Of a stretch of DNA of 64,000 nucleotides, positions 26,801 to 34,473 are shown in pieces. The DNA is from Vulcanimicrobiota bacterium (GTDB lineage Bacteria; Vulcanimicrobiota; Xenobia; Xenobiales; Xenobiaceae). The DNA is taken from the NCBI GenBank assembly GCA_944322965.1, contig CALUQR010000005.1:1-64000 (forward strand), written 5' to 3'. The notes beneath the pieces were generated by a model. That model saw only the letters and a program-made list of their open reading frames with translations. It had not been told where the DNA came from and searched no databases. The position numbers and the translations under genes are program-made. Numbering within the stretch: position 1 is the stretch's first letter; the number at the start of each line of letters is the position of its first letter.

Positions 26801-27615
26801 AGCTCCTCTCCGAGCGACTGCAGCGGGCCCAAGATTGGCAGGCGCGGGCCCAGAGCCAGTATGAGAAGTTAGAGCAGGAGCGCCCCCAGCGCAGTTTAGA
26901 GGAGTTGGAGGCGGCTAAGGGGGAGGGGCAGCGGGAGAGAGAGGAACTCTGGCAGCGCCTGGGGGCTTTAGAACTGGAATTAAAGCGCCAGCGCGAGAAT
27001 GTCCAGCGCTTACAAGAGCTCTTGCCCCTCTTAGAGGAGAAGCAGGCTCAATACCGGCGCTGGGATAGGTTGGCCTTACTCTTTGGCAACAGAGAGGGCA
27101 AAAACTTTAATAATTACGTCCAGAGTTTAACCTTTAAGCTCTTAGTGGCCCGGGCCAACTTGCAATTGCGCCAGTTGAGCGATCGCTATGAGCTGACGAT
27201 TAAGGCTAGCAACTTGACCCTCAAGAAGGGGAGCGAAGAGGAGGAAGGCTTAAATTTAGACTTTAATGTCTTCGACAATTACCAGTCGATAGTGCGCTCC
27301 TCTAAGAATCTCTCCGGAGGAGAGTCCTTCTTAGTCAGTTTGGCCATGGCCTTAGCCTTATCGGAGATAGCTAGTCAGCGGCGCCCCTTAGATTCGCTCT
27401 TTTTGGACGAGGGCTTTGGCACTTTGGACGTAGAGACTTTAGATACCGTCTTGGGGGCGCTCAGTTCGCTGCAAGGGCGCCACAAGTTGGTGGGGGTCGT
27501 CTCCCACGTGAGCGAGCTCAAAGAGCGCATTCCCGTCCACTTAGAATTAGTTAAAAATAGTCAAGGTCGCAGTACTCTGCGCGGCCCAGGGGTGCGCCTC
27601 TTGGCCAAGGGTTAA
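23896..27615 (+). CDS. sbcC: ATPase SbcC
   Basis: SbcC is the Rad50-type SMC-like partner of SbcD. The 1239-aa protein starts with the ATP head (MKIERLIIENINSLAG; Walker A GDTGSGKST at about 38-46), continues with two long coiled-coil arms very rich in Gln, Glu, Arg and Leu, and has the zinc hook CPLC at 564-567 in its middle. The C-terminal head carries the signature LSGGESF near 1140 and Walker B LFLDEGFG near 1169. E. coli SbcC has 1048 aa, so the arms are longer here. The start is GTG overlapping the sbcD stop by one base. Gene ends 4 nt before the radical SAM gene. Confidence 0.97.
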   Translation: MKIERLIIENINSLAGKWEIDFEDSAFQESGIFAITGDTGSGKSTILDCICLALYGLTPRLKGKQTTELMSVGQKGCRAELFFSLSGQRYRSWWSRRKNRRGKLEAEADMGLEEVRADGSLGQSLASKLLCVRQANEELLGLKFEQFTQAILLAQGRFLQFFSSTSEERVRLLSKITNTEYYKDLAGKVYEARKGAEEELNKAQELCGHVHLLEAGEVEAKERELAHSKERLALVQEFLAGVERDWGLQLQIHKAKEEWRKAQGEWQTLAKAWESFQPQKRQLERALELHQLGHIYLALQEQQQELHSLRQAIAESERGVELGQKGAAESQAQASQWSELLTTYRQLWQSAQPHLERLEEGERQLAVTRSKVEENRQLYRRKNALLEDLRRAYAERQRTWEGWRERLESSWNPQLERGERLWSQGQRLVAACAAEGHKRQLEAERWRERQVELEERLLRIWGRGGEELILERQRQLGEWQRQLERLLQNLEEEERLAKLQGELAENARSKDLERQYVESKLEVERQRLAQLDSKLGELEKSLERERAVVALEVYRSQLAEGQPCPLCGALDHPLRAEYSQQGDSHLAALQAERQALEAQRQEAQGQERELASHLAVVGRELQLVAEELERLAKERAARASQSLWPDSGALEEWDENLVQEWSRLVASSQRPQIESLPALRHLVDVVGEKLEILAQCYLEGRQVERQLYESREAEGQRQGEFQALEAQKGRLEDHLANLPQRLEGLRASLGEEGERLPQWPAEVAPTVGEERGPFKLALERALEAWDSFWREWPLWEAALRDLQLQRDQLQRDLESERRLIEEAQKELQSLTERGLEGAKALAAESEGLRRLEEEWRLMDWPSLWRERWPEVGQGGGAGYRKAWELGWAQAEERARLLQGEAQRAERHLHELLLNLERQRSQYAQIQQSQIQLSSQWRDALRNLELENEEAYLRERWPVERLEALQEQSQLLSERLQRAQDWQARAQSQYEKLEQERPQRSLEELEAAKGEGQREREELWQRLGALELELKRQRENVQRLQELLPLLEEKQAQYRRWDRLALLFGNREGKNFNNYVQSLTFKLLVARANLQLRQLSDRYELTIKASNLTLKKGSEEEEGLNLDFNVFDNYQSIVRSSKNLSGGESFLVSLAMALALSEIASQRRPLDSLFLDEGFGTLDVETLDTVLGALSSLQGRHKLVGVVSHVSELKERIPVHLELVKNSQGRSTLRGPGVRLLAKG

Positions 27616-27619
27616 AATT

Positions 27620-29341
27620 ATGACGTGGAATTTAATCGCCCAATCGGACGCCTATAAGGCCCAAGAGACGGTCCTCCAGGCCCCCGCGGCGGGAGGGGAT
27701 ATTCGCATCGCTCTGGGCTTTCCCAATACCTACCAGGTGGGGATGTCTAACTTAGGCCTCCAGGTAGTCTACTCCATCCTCAACTCCCTGCCGGGCGTAG
27801 TCTGTGAGCGCTTCTTTTTGCCTAACGCCCGGGAGTTAGAGTGGTACCGCCAGAGCGGTCGGCGCCTCTTTACCTTAGAGAGCCAGCGCCCCTTGAGCGA
27901 CTTCCAGATCGTAGCTTTTAGCGTGGCCTTCGAGTTAGATTACGTCCACCTGCCCCAGATCTTGGATCTAGCGGGTTTGCCCCTCTTTAGCGCCCAGCGT
28001 ATCCCCTTAGAGGGGGCGCCCTTAGTGATAGCGGGCGGGGCCATTAGCCTCTTAAATCCGGAGCCCTTGGCCGATCTGGTCGATCTCTTCTGTCTGGGCG
28101 AGGGCGAGAATTTTTTGCCGGCCTTTATTGAGCGTTACCGGGCCTGGCAAAAGAGCGCTAGCCGCTCTAAGTTAGAGCTCTTGCAGGAGCTGGCCGCGCT
28201 GCCTGGGGCTTATATCCCCTCCTTTTGGGAGGCTCGCTACGAGCAGGGGCAGTATGTGGAGACTATTCCCCGCCCGGGCGCGCCCGCCAATCCCCCCCAG
28301 CGTCTACATCTCACCCCTCAGGAGTACGCTTCCACCTGTCAGCACTCCCAAATCTTAACTGAAGATACGGAGCTGGGCTTTTCGGGGTTGGTCGAGCTCT
28401 CTAGGGGTTGCGCCTTCAACTGTCGCTTCTGTACGGTAGGTTTCTCTTACCCTAAGATCCGTTGGAAGCCCTTAGAGGTCGTCTGGTCGGCTATCGAGCG
28501 CCTCAGTCGGGTGACTTCTAAGGTGGGGCTCATCTCCGCTACGGCCGGTACTTATCCCCAATTGGAGGAGCTCTGTGAGCGCTTGATCGAGGCCCGTTTG
28601 AGCGTGGCCTTCTCCTCCTTGCGGGTCAATAACTTGCCCGACATCCTCTTGCGGGCCTTAGTGGAGGGCGGTTCGAAGACGATCACTTTAGCCCCCGAGG
28701 TGGGGTCCGACGCCTTGCGCCGGGTGGCCAATAAGCTCTTTACCGACGCCCAGTATTTAGAGAGTGCGCGCCGCTCCTTTGAGGCGGGAATGATCAACTT
28801 GCGCATGTACTCTATGGTAGGGCTCCCTGGCGAGGAGCGAGAACATCTCCAGGCCTTAGTCGATTTGGCGGCCGATACGCGCCGTTTGCAGGTGGCCTGT
28901 GGGCGGGGGCGGGGTAAGATTACCCTCTCTACGGGCCAGCTGATCCCTAAGCCCTTTACCCCCTTCCAATGGTTACCCCTCCTAGAGCGCTCGAAGGCCA
29001 GCAAGGCCCTCCACTTTTTGGAGCGCGGGGTAGCTAAGATCGGAGGGGTAGAGTTTAATAGCGAGTCGCCCAAATTGGCCTTCGTGCAGGCCCTCTTGGC
29101 GCGGGGGGATAGGCGTCTGGGCCAGGTCTTGGCCTCTATCTATGGCGATCCTTCCTTTAGGGCCTGGCAGCAGGCGGCTAAGGGGGTGGGGATCGATTTA
29201 GAGCGCGAGTTGTATACTCCGCGCCCGCTCTCTGAGTCCCATTTCCCTTGGCTCCATCTGGCGCCGGCGGGCAGTTTAGAGCGTTTAGAGCGCGAAGAGA
29301 GCCTCTATAGGCGCAGTGTGGAGGCCTTAAAAGCAGAATAG
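27620..29341 (+). CDS. B12-dependent-type radical SAM protein (YgiQ/TIGR03960-like)
   Basis: A 573-aa radical SAM enzyme. The N-terminal third (IRIALGFPNTYQVGMSNLGLQVVYSILNS) resembles the cobalamin-binding-like region of the YgiQ/TIGR03960 families, and the 4Fe-4S cluster Cys triad is in SRGCAFNCRFCTVGFSYP (CxxxCxxC) near residue 264. SAM-site strands such as FSSLRVNNLPDILL and ITLAPEVGSDALRR follow. In many bacteria members sit next to ribonuclease G and ribosomal genes, but the substrate is unknown. It is the last gene of the radA-sbcD-sbcC run, 4 nt after sbcC, which suggests co-expression rather than shared chemistry. Confidence 0.88.
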   Translation: MTWNLIAQSDAYKAQETVLQAPAAGGDIRIALGFPNTYQVGMSNLGLQVVYSILNSLPGVVCERFFLPNARELEWYRQSGRRLFTLESQRPLSDFQIVAFSVAFELDYVHLPQILDLAGLPLFSAQRIPLEGAPLVIAGGAISLLNPEPLADLVDLFCLGEGENFLPAFIERYRAWQKSASRSKLELLQELAALPGAYIPSFWEARYEQGQYVETIPRPGAPANPPQRLHLTPQEYASTCQHSQILTEDTELGFSGLVELSRGCAFNCRFCTVGFSYPKIRWKPLEVVWSAIERLSRVTSKVGLISATAGTYPQLEELCERLIEARLSVAFSSLRVNNLPDILLRALVEGGSKTITLAPEVGSDALRRVANKLFTDAQYLESARRSFEAGMINLRMYSMVGLPGEEREHLQALVDLAADTRRLQVACGRGRGKITLSTGQLIPKPFTPFQWLPLLERSKASKALHFLERGVAKIGGVEFNSESPKLAFVQALLARGDRRLGQVLASIYGDPSFRAWQQAAKGVGIDLERELYTPRPLSESHFPWLHLAPAGSLERLEREESLYRRSVEALKAE

Positions 29342-29392
29342 TGGGAGCGGGGGAAGGATGGAAGAGCCTCAGAGGGGCTAGAGGAAGAGTAG

Positions 29393-30322
29393 ATGTACGA
29401 ATTAGTGAGTCGCCAGGTCCAGACTTGGCCTGAGGAGGAGCGTTGGACCCCTCCGGAACATAGTTTAGGTTACTCCAGTTTGGGGGTTAACCCCTTAAGT
29501 CCGCAGCGGGTGAGAGTGGAGATGCGCCCGGAGCCAGAGGCCGCCCCTTTCAGGCTCTATTATCTGACCTTCCCCCATATCGAGGTCCCGCACGCCTTCT
29601 CGACGCGCCGGGGCGGGGTGAGCGTAGGTCCCTACCGGGGCTTAAATATCGGTCTGACTACGGACGACTCTTTGGCGGCGGTCGAGGCCAACCGGGCCCG
29701 CTTTACGGCGGCTAGCGGTCTGCCTTTGACCCCCGTCTTGGCTATGGTCCACGGGGTGGAGGTGGTGCGGGTCGACGGCCACGGGGACGGACTCATCTTG
29801 GGGGACGCCTGCATTACCGATAAGCCGGGCCAGTCGATGATGATCACTACCGCCGACTGTGTGCCCATAATCTTCTACGATCCGCAGCGTCCGGCGGTCG
29901 GTTTAGCCCACGCCGGTTGGCGGGGTACGGTGGAGCGCATCGCCAAGGCTACGGTAGAAGCTATGCAGCGCCAATTTGGGAGCGATCCCGCCCAATTGCG
30001 GGTGGGAGTGGGCCCTTCGATCGGTCCTTGTAGCTTTGAAGTTGGCGAAGATGTTGCCGCCAAGTTTACATTTGCCTTCTCCGGGAGTCTTTGGGGGCAG
30101 GAAATAGTTCTGCAGGACGGGAAGGGGCAGGGCAGAGGTTGTACGGTCGATCTCTGGTTAGCTAACCTCATAGCCCTTTATGAGGCGGGAGTTAAGGCGG
30201 AGAATATCTGTTTAAGTAGGCTCTGCTCAGCTTGTCGAGACGACTATTTTTACTCCTATCGGCGCGATAGACAGGTTACAGGGCGCATGGCGGCCGCTGT
30301 TTTACTGCCTCAAAAATCTTAA
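29393..30322 (+). CDS. pgeF: Peptidoglycan editing factor PgeF (YfiH)
   Basis: PgeF hydrolyses L-Ser wrongly placed in UDP-MurNAc-peptides; the family was earlier called laccase or polyphenol oxidase, and some members act as purine nucleoside phosphorylases. Family motifs are complete: HAFSTRRGGVS, NIGLTTDDS, MVHGVEVVRV, ITTADCVPI with the zinc Cys, VGLAHAGWRGT with the zinc His, and GVGPSIGPCSFEV. The end CRDDYFYSYRRDR is also typical. At 309 aa it carries about 60 extra N-terminal residues, including SLGYSSLGVNP. The ATG follows AGAGGAAGAG. A 51-nt gap separates it from the radical SAM gene. Confidence 0.93.
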   Translation: MYELVSRQVQTWPEEERWTPPEHSLGYSSLGVNPLSPQRVRVEMRPEPEAAPFRLYYLTFPHIEVPHAFSTRRGGVSVGPYRGLNIGLTTDDSLAAVEANRARFTAASGLPLTPVLAMVHGVEVVRVDGHGDGLILGDACITDKPGQSMMITTADCVPIIFYDPQRPAVGLAHAGWRGTVERIAKATVEAMQRQFGSDPAQLRVGVGPSIGPCSFEVGEDVAAKFTFAFSGSLWGQEIVLQDGKGQGRGCTVDLWLANLIALYEAGVKAENICLSRLCSACRDDYFYSYRRDRQVTGRMAAAVLLPQKS

Positions 30323-30359
30323 ATAGCGTTTACAATCTTACGGGAGGCGCGGATATATT

Positions 30360-31058
30360 ATGGCTAAAGAGTTAGTGCTCGTTGTAGATGATGAACCTAA
30401 CATAGTCTCACTGTTAAAATACAGCTTGGAGCAGCAAGGCTTCGAGGTTATTTGCGCTTCTGATGGTAATGAAGCTATCCAGTTAGCTCGGCGCGAGCAT
30501 CCCGATCTGATCCTCTTAGATATTATGTTGCCCGGCCAGACGGGGATCGACGTCACCCGCACTCTGCGCAAAGAGAGTAAGGTGCCCATCATTATGGTCA
30601 CCGCCAAGGGCGAGGAGATCGATAAGGTCCTAGGCCTAGAGATGGGCGCCGACGATTACGTACCCAAGCCCTTCTCGCCCCGGGAGTTAGTAGCCCGCGT
30701 CAAGGCCGTCTTGCGCCGCACTTCCGACCACACAGAAGAGAAGGACGAGATCGCCTTCGATAACTTGAGTATCAACTTAGTAAAACATGAGGTGCGCAAG
30801 AACGGGCAGGTAGTGGAGCTCAAGCCCAAGGAGTTCGATCTCTTGCGTCTGATGGCCACCAATCCCGGCAAGGTCTTTACTCGCGACTTCCTCTTAGAGC
30901 AGCTCTGGGGCTACGACTATCTGGGCGACACTCGCACCGTAGACGTCCATATGCGCCGCTTGCGCCAGAAGATTGAGGACGATCCCTCCAATCCGCGCCA
31001 GTTGAAGACGGTGCACGGTATAGGTTACAAGTTCCAGTACGACGAGAATAACGACTAG
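30360..31058 (+). CDS. OmpR/PhoB-family response regulator
   Basis: A 232-aa two-component regulator. The receiver domain has acidic residues D10 and D11 (VVDDEPN), phosphoacceptor D54 (LILLDIMLPG), T81 and K103 (DDYVPKPFSPREL), all intact. A C-terminal winged helix (about 130-230) ends RTVDVHMRRLRQKIEDDPSNP ... VHGIGYKF, the PhoB/OmpR DNA-binding pattern. It is 27 nt upstream of a PhoR/WalK-like kinase gene, and both are presumably co-transcribed. GGGAGG precedes the ATG. I cannot tell whether it senses phosphate or the cell wall; no pst or wall-target gene is adjacent, though pgeF precedes it. Confidence 0.94.
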   Translation: MAKELVLVVDDEPNIVSLLKYSLEQQGFEVICASDGNEAIQLARREHPDLILLDIMLPGQTGIDVTRTLRKESKVPIIMVTAKGEEIDKVLGLEMGADDYVPKPFSPRELVARVKAVLRRTSDHTEEKDEIAFDNLSINLVKHEVRKNGQVVELKPKEFDLLRLMATNPGKVFTRDFLLEQLWGYDYLGDTRTVDVHMRRLRQKIEDDPSNPRQLKTVHGIGYKFQYDENND

Positions 31059-31085
31059 TCGGTAATTTGTGGAGGCGATCCCGCT

Positions 31086-32147
31086 ATGCCCCCTCGCGTT
31101 GAAGGTCAACTTTCAGAGGCTCTGATCTCTTCTTCGGAAGATGGAATCTTAGGGGTAGACCGCCATGGGGTGGTGCGTATCTTTAACGCCCAAGCGGGCG
31201 CCATCTTTGGGCTCGATCCCCAGAAGGCGGTGGGGGAGAATGTCTGGGAGATCTTGCCCAAGTGCGAGTTTTCGCGGGCCTTGATCGGGCAGATTAAAAA
31301 TAGCGATCCCGAGCCCATCCAGCGCCTGATGCTCTTCCCCCAAGAGCGCCTCTATGCGGTCAAGATTAGCGCCGTGCGCAGCGATCGGGGGCGCAATTTA
31401 GGGGCCTTCGCCACGATGCGCGACGTCACCGGGGTGCGCCAGGTAGAGCGCAGTTTAGACGACATCTTCTCCAGCCTCTCGCGCGAGATCTCTATCCCCT
31501 TGACGACTATTAAGGGCTTTGTGGAGACCCTCTTAGAGGGGGCCTACCGCGATAGTCAGGTTACGCGCCAATTCTTGCAGATTATCAATGGCGAAGCCAA
31601 TAATCTGGTGCGTCTAGTGATGTCTTTAGATGCCGCCGTCCACGCCAATCAGGGCGAGCTGGCTCCCCAGAAGGATCGCTTCCGCTTAGAGGAGTTGCTC
31701 TTAAGTTGTATCGCCACCTTCGCTCCGGTGGCGGAGAGTAAGCGGGTCAAGATCGAATTCTACGCCGCTCCGGAGTTGCCGTGGATTACGGGCGACGAGC
31801 GCCTCTTGCGCCAAGTCTTCGTCAACCTCTTAGATAATGCGGTGCGCTTTGTGGGGGTCAAAGGGGGCGGGGAGGTCAAGGTAGAGGTCCACGCTCAGGG
31901 GCGCGAGTTCTGGGTGACGGTTAAAGATAATGGGATTGGGATCGCCCCCCAAGATCTGCCCCACATCTTCGAGCGCTTTTATAGGGGCCATAGCCCCCAA
32001 ATGACCTGCCTGGGCGGCTCCGGTCTAGGCTTGGCGGTGGCGGAAAATATTATTAAGGCCCACCACGGTCGGATCGCCGTAGAGAGCGCTCCCGAGGCCG
32101 GGGCTACCTTTACGGTCATCTTGCCCACCAGGCGCGAGGAGGGTTAG
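31086..32147 (+). CDS. PhoR/WalK-like sensor protein lacking the catalytic His
   Basis: A 353-aa protein with a PAS domain (about 12-110; ALISSSEDGILGVDRHGVVRIFN), a HisKA-like dimerisation helix pair and an intact HATPase domain (NLLDNAVRF, DNGIGI, HIFERFYRG, GGSGLGLAVAENI). The H-box, normally SHELRTPLTSIKGF, reads SREISIPLTTIKGF, so the phosphoacceptor His is Arg133 (codon CGC, 31482-31484). No membrane helix is present, so it is cytosolic. It may still bind ATP and act on the neighbouring regulator as a phosphatase or modulator, but it cannot autophosphorylate at the usual residue. The codon is one transition away from CAC. GGAGG precedes the ATG. Confidence 0.93.
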   Translation: MPPRVEGQLSEALISSSEDGILGVDRHGVVRIFNAQAGAIFGLDPQKAVGENVWEILPKCEFSRALIGQIKNSDPEPIQRLMLFPQERLYAVKISAVRSDRGRNLGAFATMRDVTGVRQVERSLDDIFSSLSREISIPLTTIKGFVETLLEGAYRDSQVTRQFLQIINGEANNLVRLVMSLDAAVHANQGELAPQKDRFRLEELLLSCIATFAPVAESKRVKIEFYAAPELPWITGDERLLRQVFVNLLDNAVRFVGVKGGGEVKVEVHAQGREFWVTVKDNGIGIAPQDLPHIFERFYRGHSPQMTCLGGSGLGLAVAENIIKAHHGRIAVESAPEAGATFTVILPTRREEG

Positions 32148-32197
32148 GGCGTTATTCTGTAGTTGGCTCTCAGCCTGGATTTGCACCCTTAAAGCCT

Positions 32198-32215
32198 CTA
32201 ATTAGGCAGGTTTTT
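32198..32215 (+). promoter_or_regulatory. Conserved 18-nt leader motif (permease copy)
   Basis: CTAATTAGGCAGGTTTTT, located 61 nt before the permease start, matches 17 of 18 bases at 60771-60788 in front of serC. Both are followed by TTGGGA and then CTGGCCC at similar distance. Possible shared promoter or regulatory site; no family is recognised. Confidence 0.4.
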
Positions 32216-32276
32216 CTAGGATAGATTGGGAATTCTGGCCCCTTACTTTCACTTCTAAGAGATTGGGGAGCGACAG

Positions 32277-33902
32277 ATGAGCGATGCTGCAGTAGCCAAT
32301 AGTTCCCCCCAGACGCCCTTCCGTTACCGTTGGTGGGCTTTTGGGGACCTAAATGGGTTCTTCGGAGTCATGTTCGATAACATGACCGTCTTGGCGTTTT
32401 TGGCCTTTATTTTGACCGGTATCTTCGGGATGCCGGGCGACGTAGTCTACACTAAGATCTTCCCCGGTACGGCCTTTGGCGTCTTGGTAGGGGACTTAGT
32501 CTACACCTGGTTGGCCTTCGTCCAAGCTAAGCGCCAGAATAAAGACGTCACCGCTATGCCTTTGGGCTTAGATACGCCCTCCACCATCGGCTTCGCCTTT
32601 ACCGTCCTGGGTCCCAGCTTCCTCATCTACAGTGAGAGTATGAGCCCCGATCAGGCGGCTCTGCAGGCCTGGTACGTGGGTATGGCGGCCATGATCTACT
32701 GCGGCCTCTTTAAGTTTCTCTGCTCCTTCTTCGGCAACTGGATCAGCCGCGTAGTGCCCCAGGCGGGCTTGATGGGGTCCTTGGCGGGGGTCGGTATCGC
32801 CCTCTTAGGGTTAGTGCCCATTATTGAGATTATGAACGCCCCCCTCATCGGCTTAGTAGCTATGGGCCTCATCTTCTACAATATGGTGGCTAAGATCCGT
32901 CTGCCCTTCAATATGCCGGGCGTCTTGGTGGCTGTGGTGGTAGGTACGATCCTCTATTACGTCTGCGGTCCCTTAGGCTTAGCGGGTCTCAAGTTCCAGA
33001 CCCCCACCTTCTCCTCTAGCTTTGGGGTGCCCTTACCCACTTTGGGATTTGTCCAAGGGTTAGCCGACGCGCTCAACTTCTTGCCCGTCATTATACCCTT
33101 CTCCATCTTGACCGTAGTAGGCGGCATTAACGTCACCGAGAGCGCGCGCTTAGCGGGCGATACTTATGACACTCGGGAAGTTTTGATGATCGACGCTTGC
33201 TCTACCATGTTCGCCGGTCTCTGCGGCGGCGTGGCCCAGACGACGGCCTATATCGGCCAGCCGGCCTTTAAGCAGATGGGTTGCCGAGCCGGTTATACGA
33301 TTCTTACCGGTCTGGTGGTAGGCTTGTGCGGTATGGCGGGAATTATCCAATTTATCGTGGACGCTATCCCCACCGCCGCTTTGGCCCCCATCCTCTGCTT
33401 TGTAGGTTTAGAGATCGTCTCCCAGGCCTTCGCCTGCTGCCCCAGAGCCCACTTCCCGGCTGTGGCCTTCGCCTTCTTACCCAATATCGCCCGCGTCTTG
33501 GCTATTAAGGGCAACTACAGTGAAGCGGGGGTCTACGATACCCTCCTGGCCACTTTGCAAGCCGAGCCTACGCGCTATCTCAACGAGAAGTTGCTCATCC
33601 CCGCTTTGGGGAACGGTTTTATTCTGACCGCCATGCTCTGGGGCGCCTTCTTCGCCTTCCTGATCGACAAGAAATTGCGAGCTAGCGCCATCTTCTTGGG
33701 TCTGCTCTCCATCTTCTCCCTCTTTGGGGTGGTCCACTCCGTCGATCCCAACGGCTTTATGTACCTGCCCTGGAACCTACCCAGCCCCGTGGCCCAAGCG
33801 GTGCCCTACCAATTCGCCCTAGGCTACGCCGTCTTAGCGATTATCTTCCTCTTGCTCTCCTTCACTAAGGACAGCCAGATGTCGGTAGTCGAAGAGGAAT
33901 AA
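32277..33902 (+). CDS. NCS2/AzgA-like nucleobase permease
   Basis: A 541-aa inner-membrane protein with about 12-14 hydrophobic helices. It belongs to the nucleobase:cation symporter-2 superfamily, nearest in pattern to AzgA-like purine permeases: an N-terminal FGDLNGFFGVMFDNMTVL helix, IPFSILTVVGGINVTESARLAGD in the middle where transport residues lie, and GGVAQTTAYIGQPAFKQMG. Length is somewhat above the 430-480 typical for the superfamily. The substrate (guanine, hypoxanthine, uracil or xanthine) cannot be read from sequence. GGGGAG precedes the ATG. The stop codon TAA (33900-33902) is built partly from the first heptad of repeat element B. Confidence 0.87.
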   Translation: MSDAAVANSSPQTPFRYRWWAFGDLNGFFGVMFDNMTVLAFLAFILTGIFGMPGDVVYTKIFPGTAFGVLVGDLVYTWLAFVQAKRQNKDVTAMPLGLDTPSTIGFAFTVLGPSFLIYSESMSPDQAALQAWYVGMAAMIYCGLFKFLCSFFGNWISRVVPQAGLMGSLAGVGIALLGLVPIIEIMNAPLIGLVAMGLIFYNMVAKIRLPFNMPGVLVAVVVGTILYYVCGPLGLAGLKFQTPTFSSSFGVPLPTLGFVQGLADALNFLPVIIPFSILTVVGGINVTESARLAGDTYDTREVLMIDACSTMFAGLCGGVAQTTAYIGQPAFKQMGCRAGYTILTGLVVGLCGMAGIIQFIVDAIPTAALAPILCFVGLEIVSQAFACCPRAHFPAVAFAFLPNIARVLAIKGNYSEAGVYDTLLATLQAEPTRYLNEKLLIPALGNGFILTAMLWGAFFAFLIDKKLRASAIFLGLLSIFSLFGVVHSVDPNGFMYLPWNLPSPVAQAVPYQFALGYAVLAIIFLLLSFTKDSQMSVVEEE

Positions 33903-33933
33903 TTCGGAATTAGGAATGCGTAATTCGGAGTTA

Positions 33934-33958
33934 GTTTGCCGCCGGAACGGCGGCAAAC
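33934..33958. other. 11-bp hairpin in repeat element B
   Basis: GTTTGCCGCCG and CGGCGGCAAAC pair perfectly around loop GAA. It lies between two heptad tracts, the same place as the hairpin at 18490-18516 in copy A. Confidence 0.85.
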
Positions 33959-34205
33959 AATTCGGAATGCGTAGTGCGTAATTCGGAATTAAGCGGCTTT
34001 TGTTAATGACTTGTCGGATCCGGAAGTAACTTGGCTAAATCTAATTCGGAATGCGTAATGCGTAATTCGGAATTAAGCGGCTCTTGTTAGTGACTTGGCA
34101 GGTCCGGAAGTAACTTGGCTAAATCTAATTCGGAGTGCGTAATGCGGAATTAAATGGCTTTTGTTAATAGCTTGGCAGATCCGGGAATAGCTGGTCTGAT
34201 GGAAA
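33959..34205 (+). repeat. Three tandem 84-bp units
   Basis: Units begin at 33959, 34043 and 34127, exactly 84 bp apart. Each has about 32 nt of heptads followed by about 50 nt carrying GCGGCTTTTGTTAATGACTT, a GGCAGATCCGGAAGTAAC-like stretch and TTGGCTAAATCT. The third is shortened and diverged. 84 is twelve times seven. Confidence 0.88.
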
Positions 34206-34473
34206 AATCGTTGCGGCTTCGCCGCGGTGTTTGGGGCTTTGATCATTGCCCAATTAGACCGCGGCGCGCAACGCGCGCCGCACACTCCTAGCGATTTGCA
34301 CTCTAGCTAAGCTACCCGCGGAACTCGCCAGCAACTAACTCCCCGTCATCTCGCCCCTAAGTCCCACTGAAACTAAGGTTAGAGTCTCAACCTTCCCCGT
34401 CGTCGGCGATCCAATTCCGCATTACGCATTCCGAACTCCGCATTGCCCTCCGTAGGCGCTTCCCCCTCGCTCG

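Larger units (their letters stand above)
33901..34444 (+). repeat. Composite structured repeat element, copy B
   Basis: A 544-bp non-coding element with heptad tracts (AATTCGG, AATGCGT, AATTAGG) at 33901-33932, 33959-33990, 34043-34074 and 34127-34152, and an oppositely oriented tract at 34414-34444. It contains a hairpin at 33934, three 84-bp tandem units, the 56-nt core (34207-34262; 51 of 56 bases as in copy A) with hairpin GCGGC-TTC-GCCGC, and a 9-bp hairpin GCGGCGCGC/GCGCGCCGC at 34261. The part order is that of copy A reverse-complemented. No reading frame of note and no transposase. The rest, 34270-34413, aligns loosely with A. Confidence 0.85.

Noticed and set aside
23896-27615. Tandem DNA repeats inside sbcC
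   Set aside because: The Gln/Glu/Arg/Leu-rich pattern is ordinary coiled-coil composition; no exact DNA period is seen.
32148-32276. Purine riboswitch before the permease
   Set aside because: I could not find the three-stem purine aptamer with its conserved loop and junction bases; the leader only shows a motif shared with serC.
17844-34444. CRISPR array at the repeat loci
   Set aside because: The repeated units are 7 bp and 84 bp, degenerate, with similar rather than unique stretches between them, and there is no cas gene in the window.
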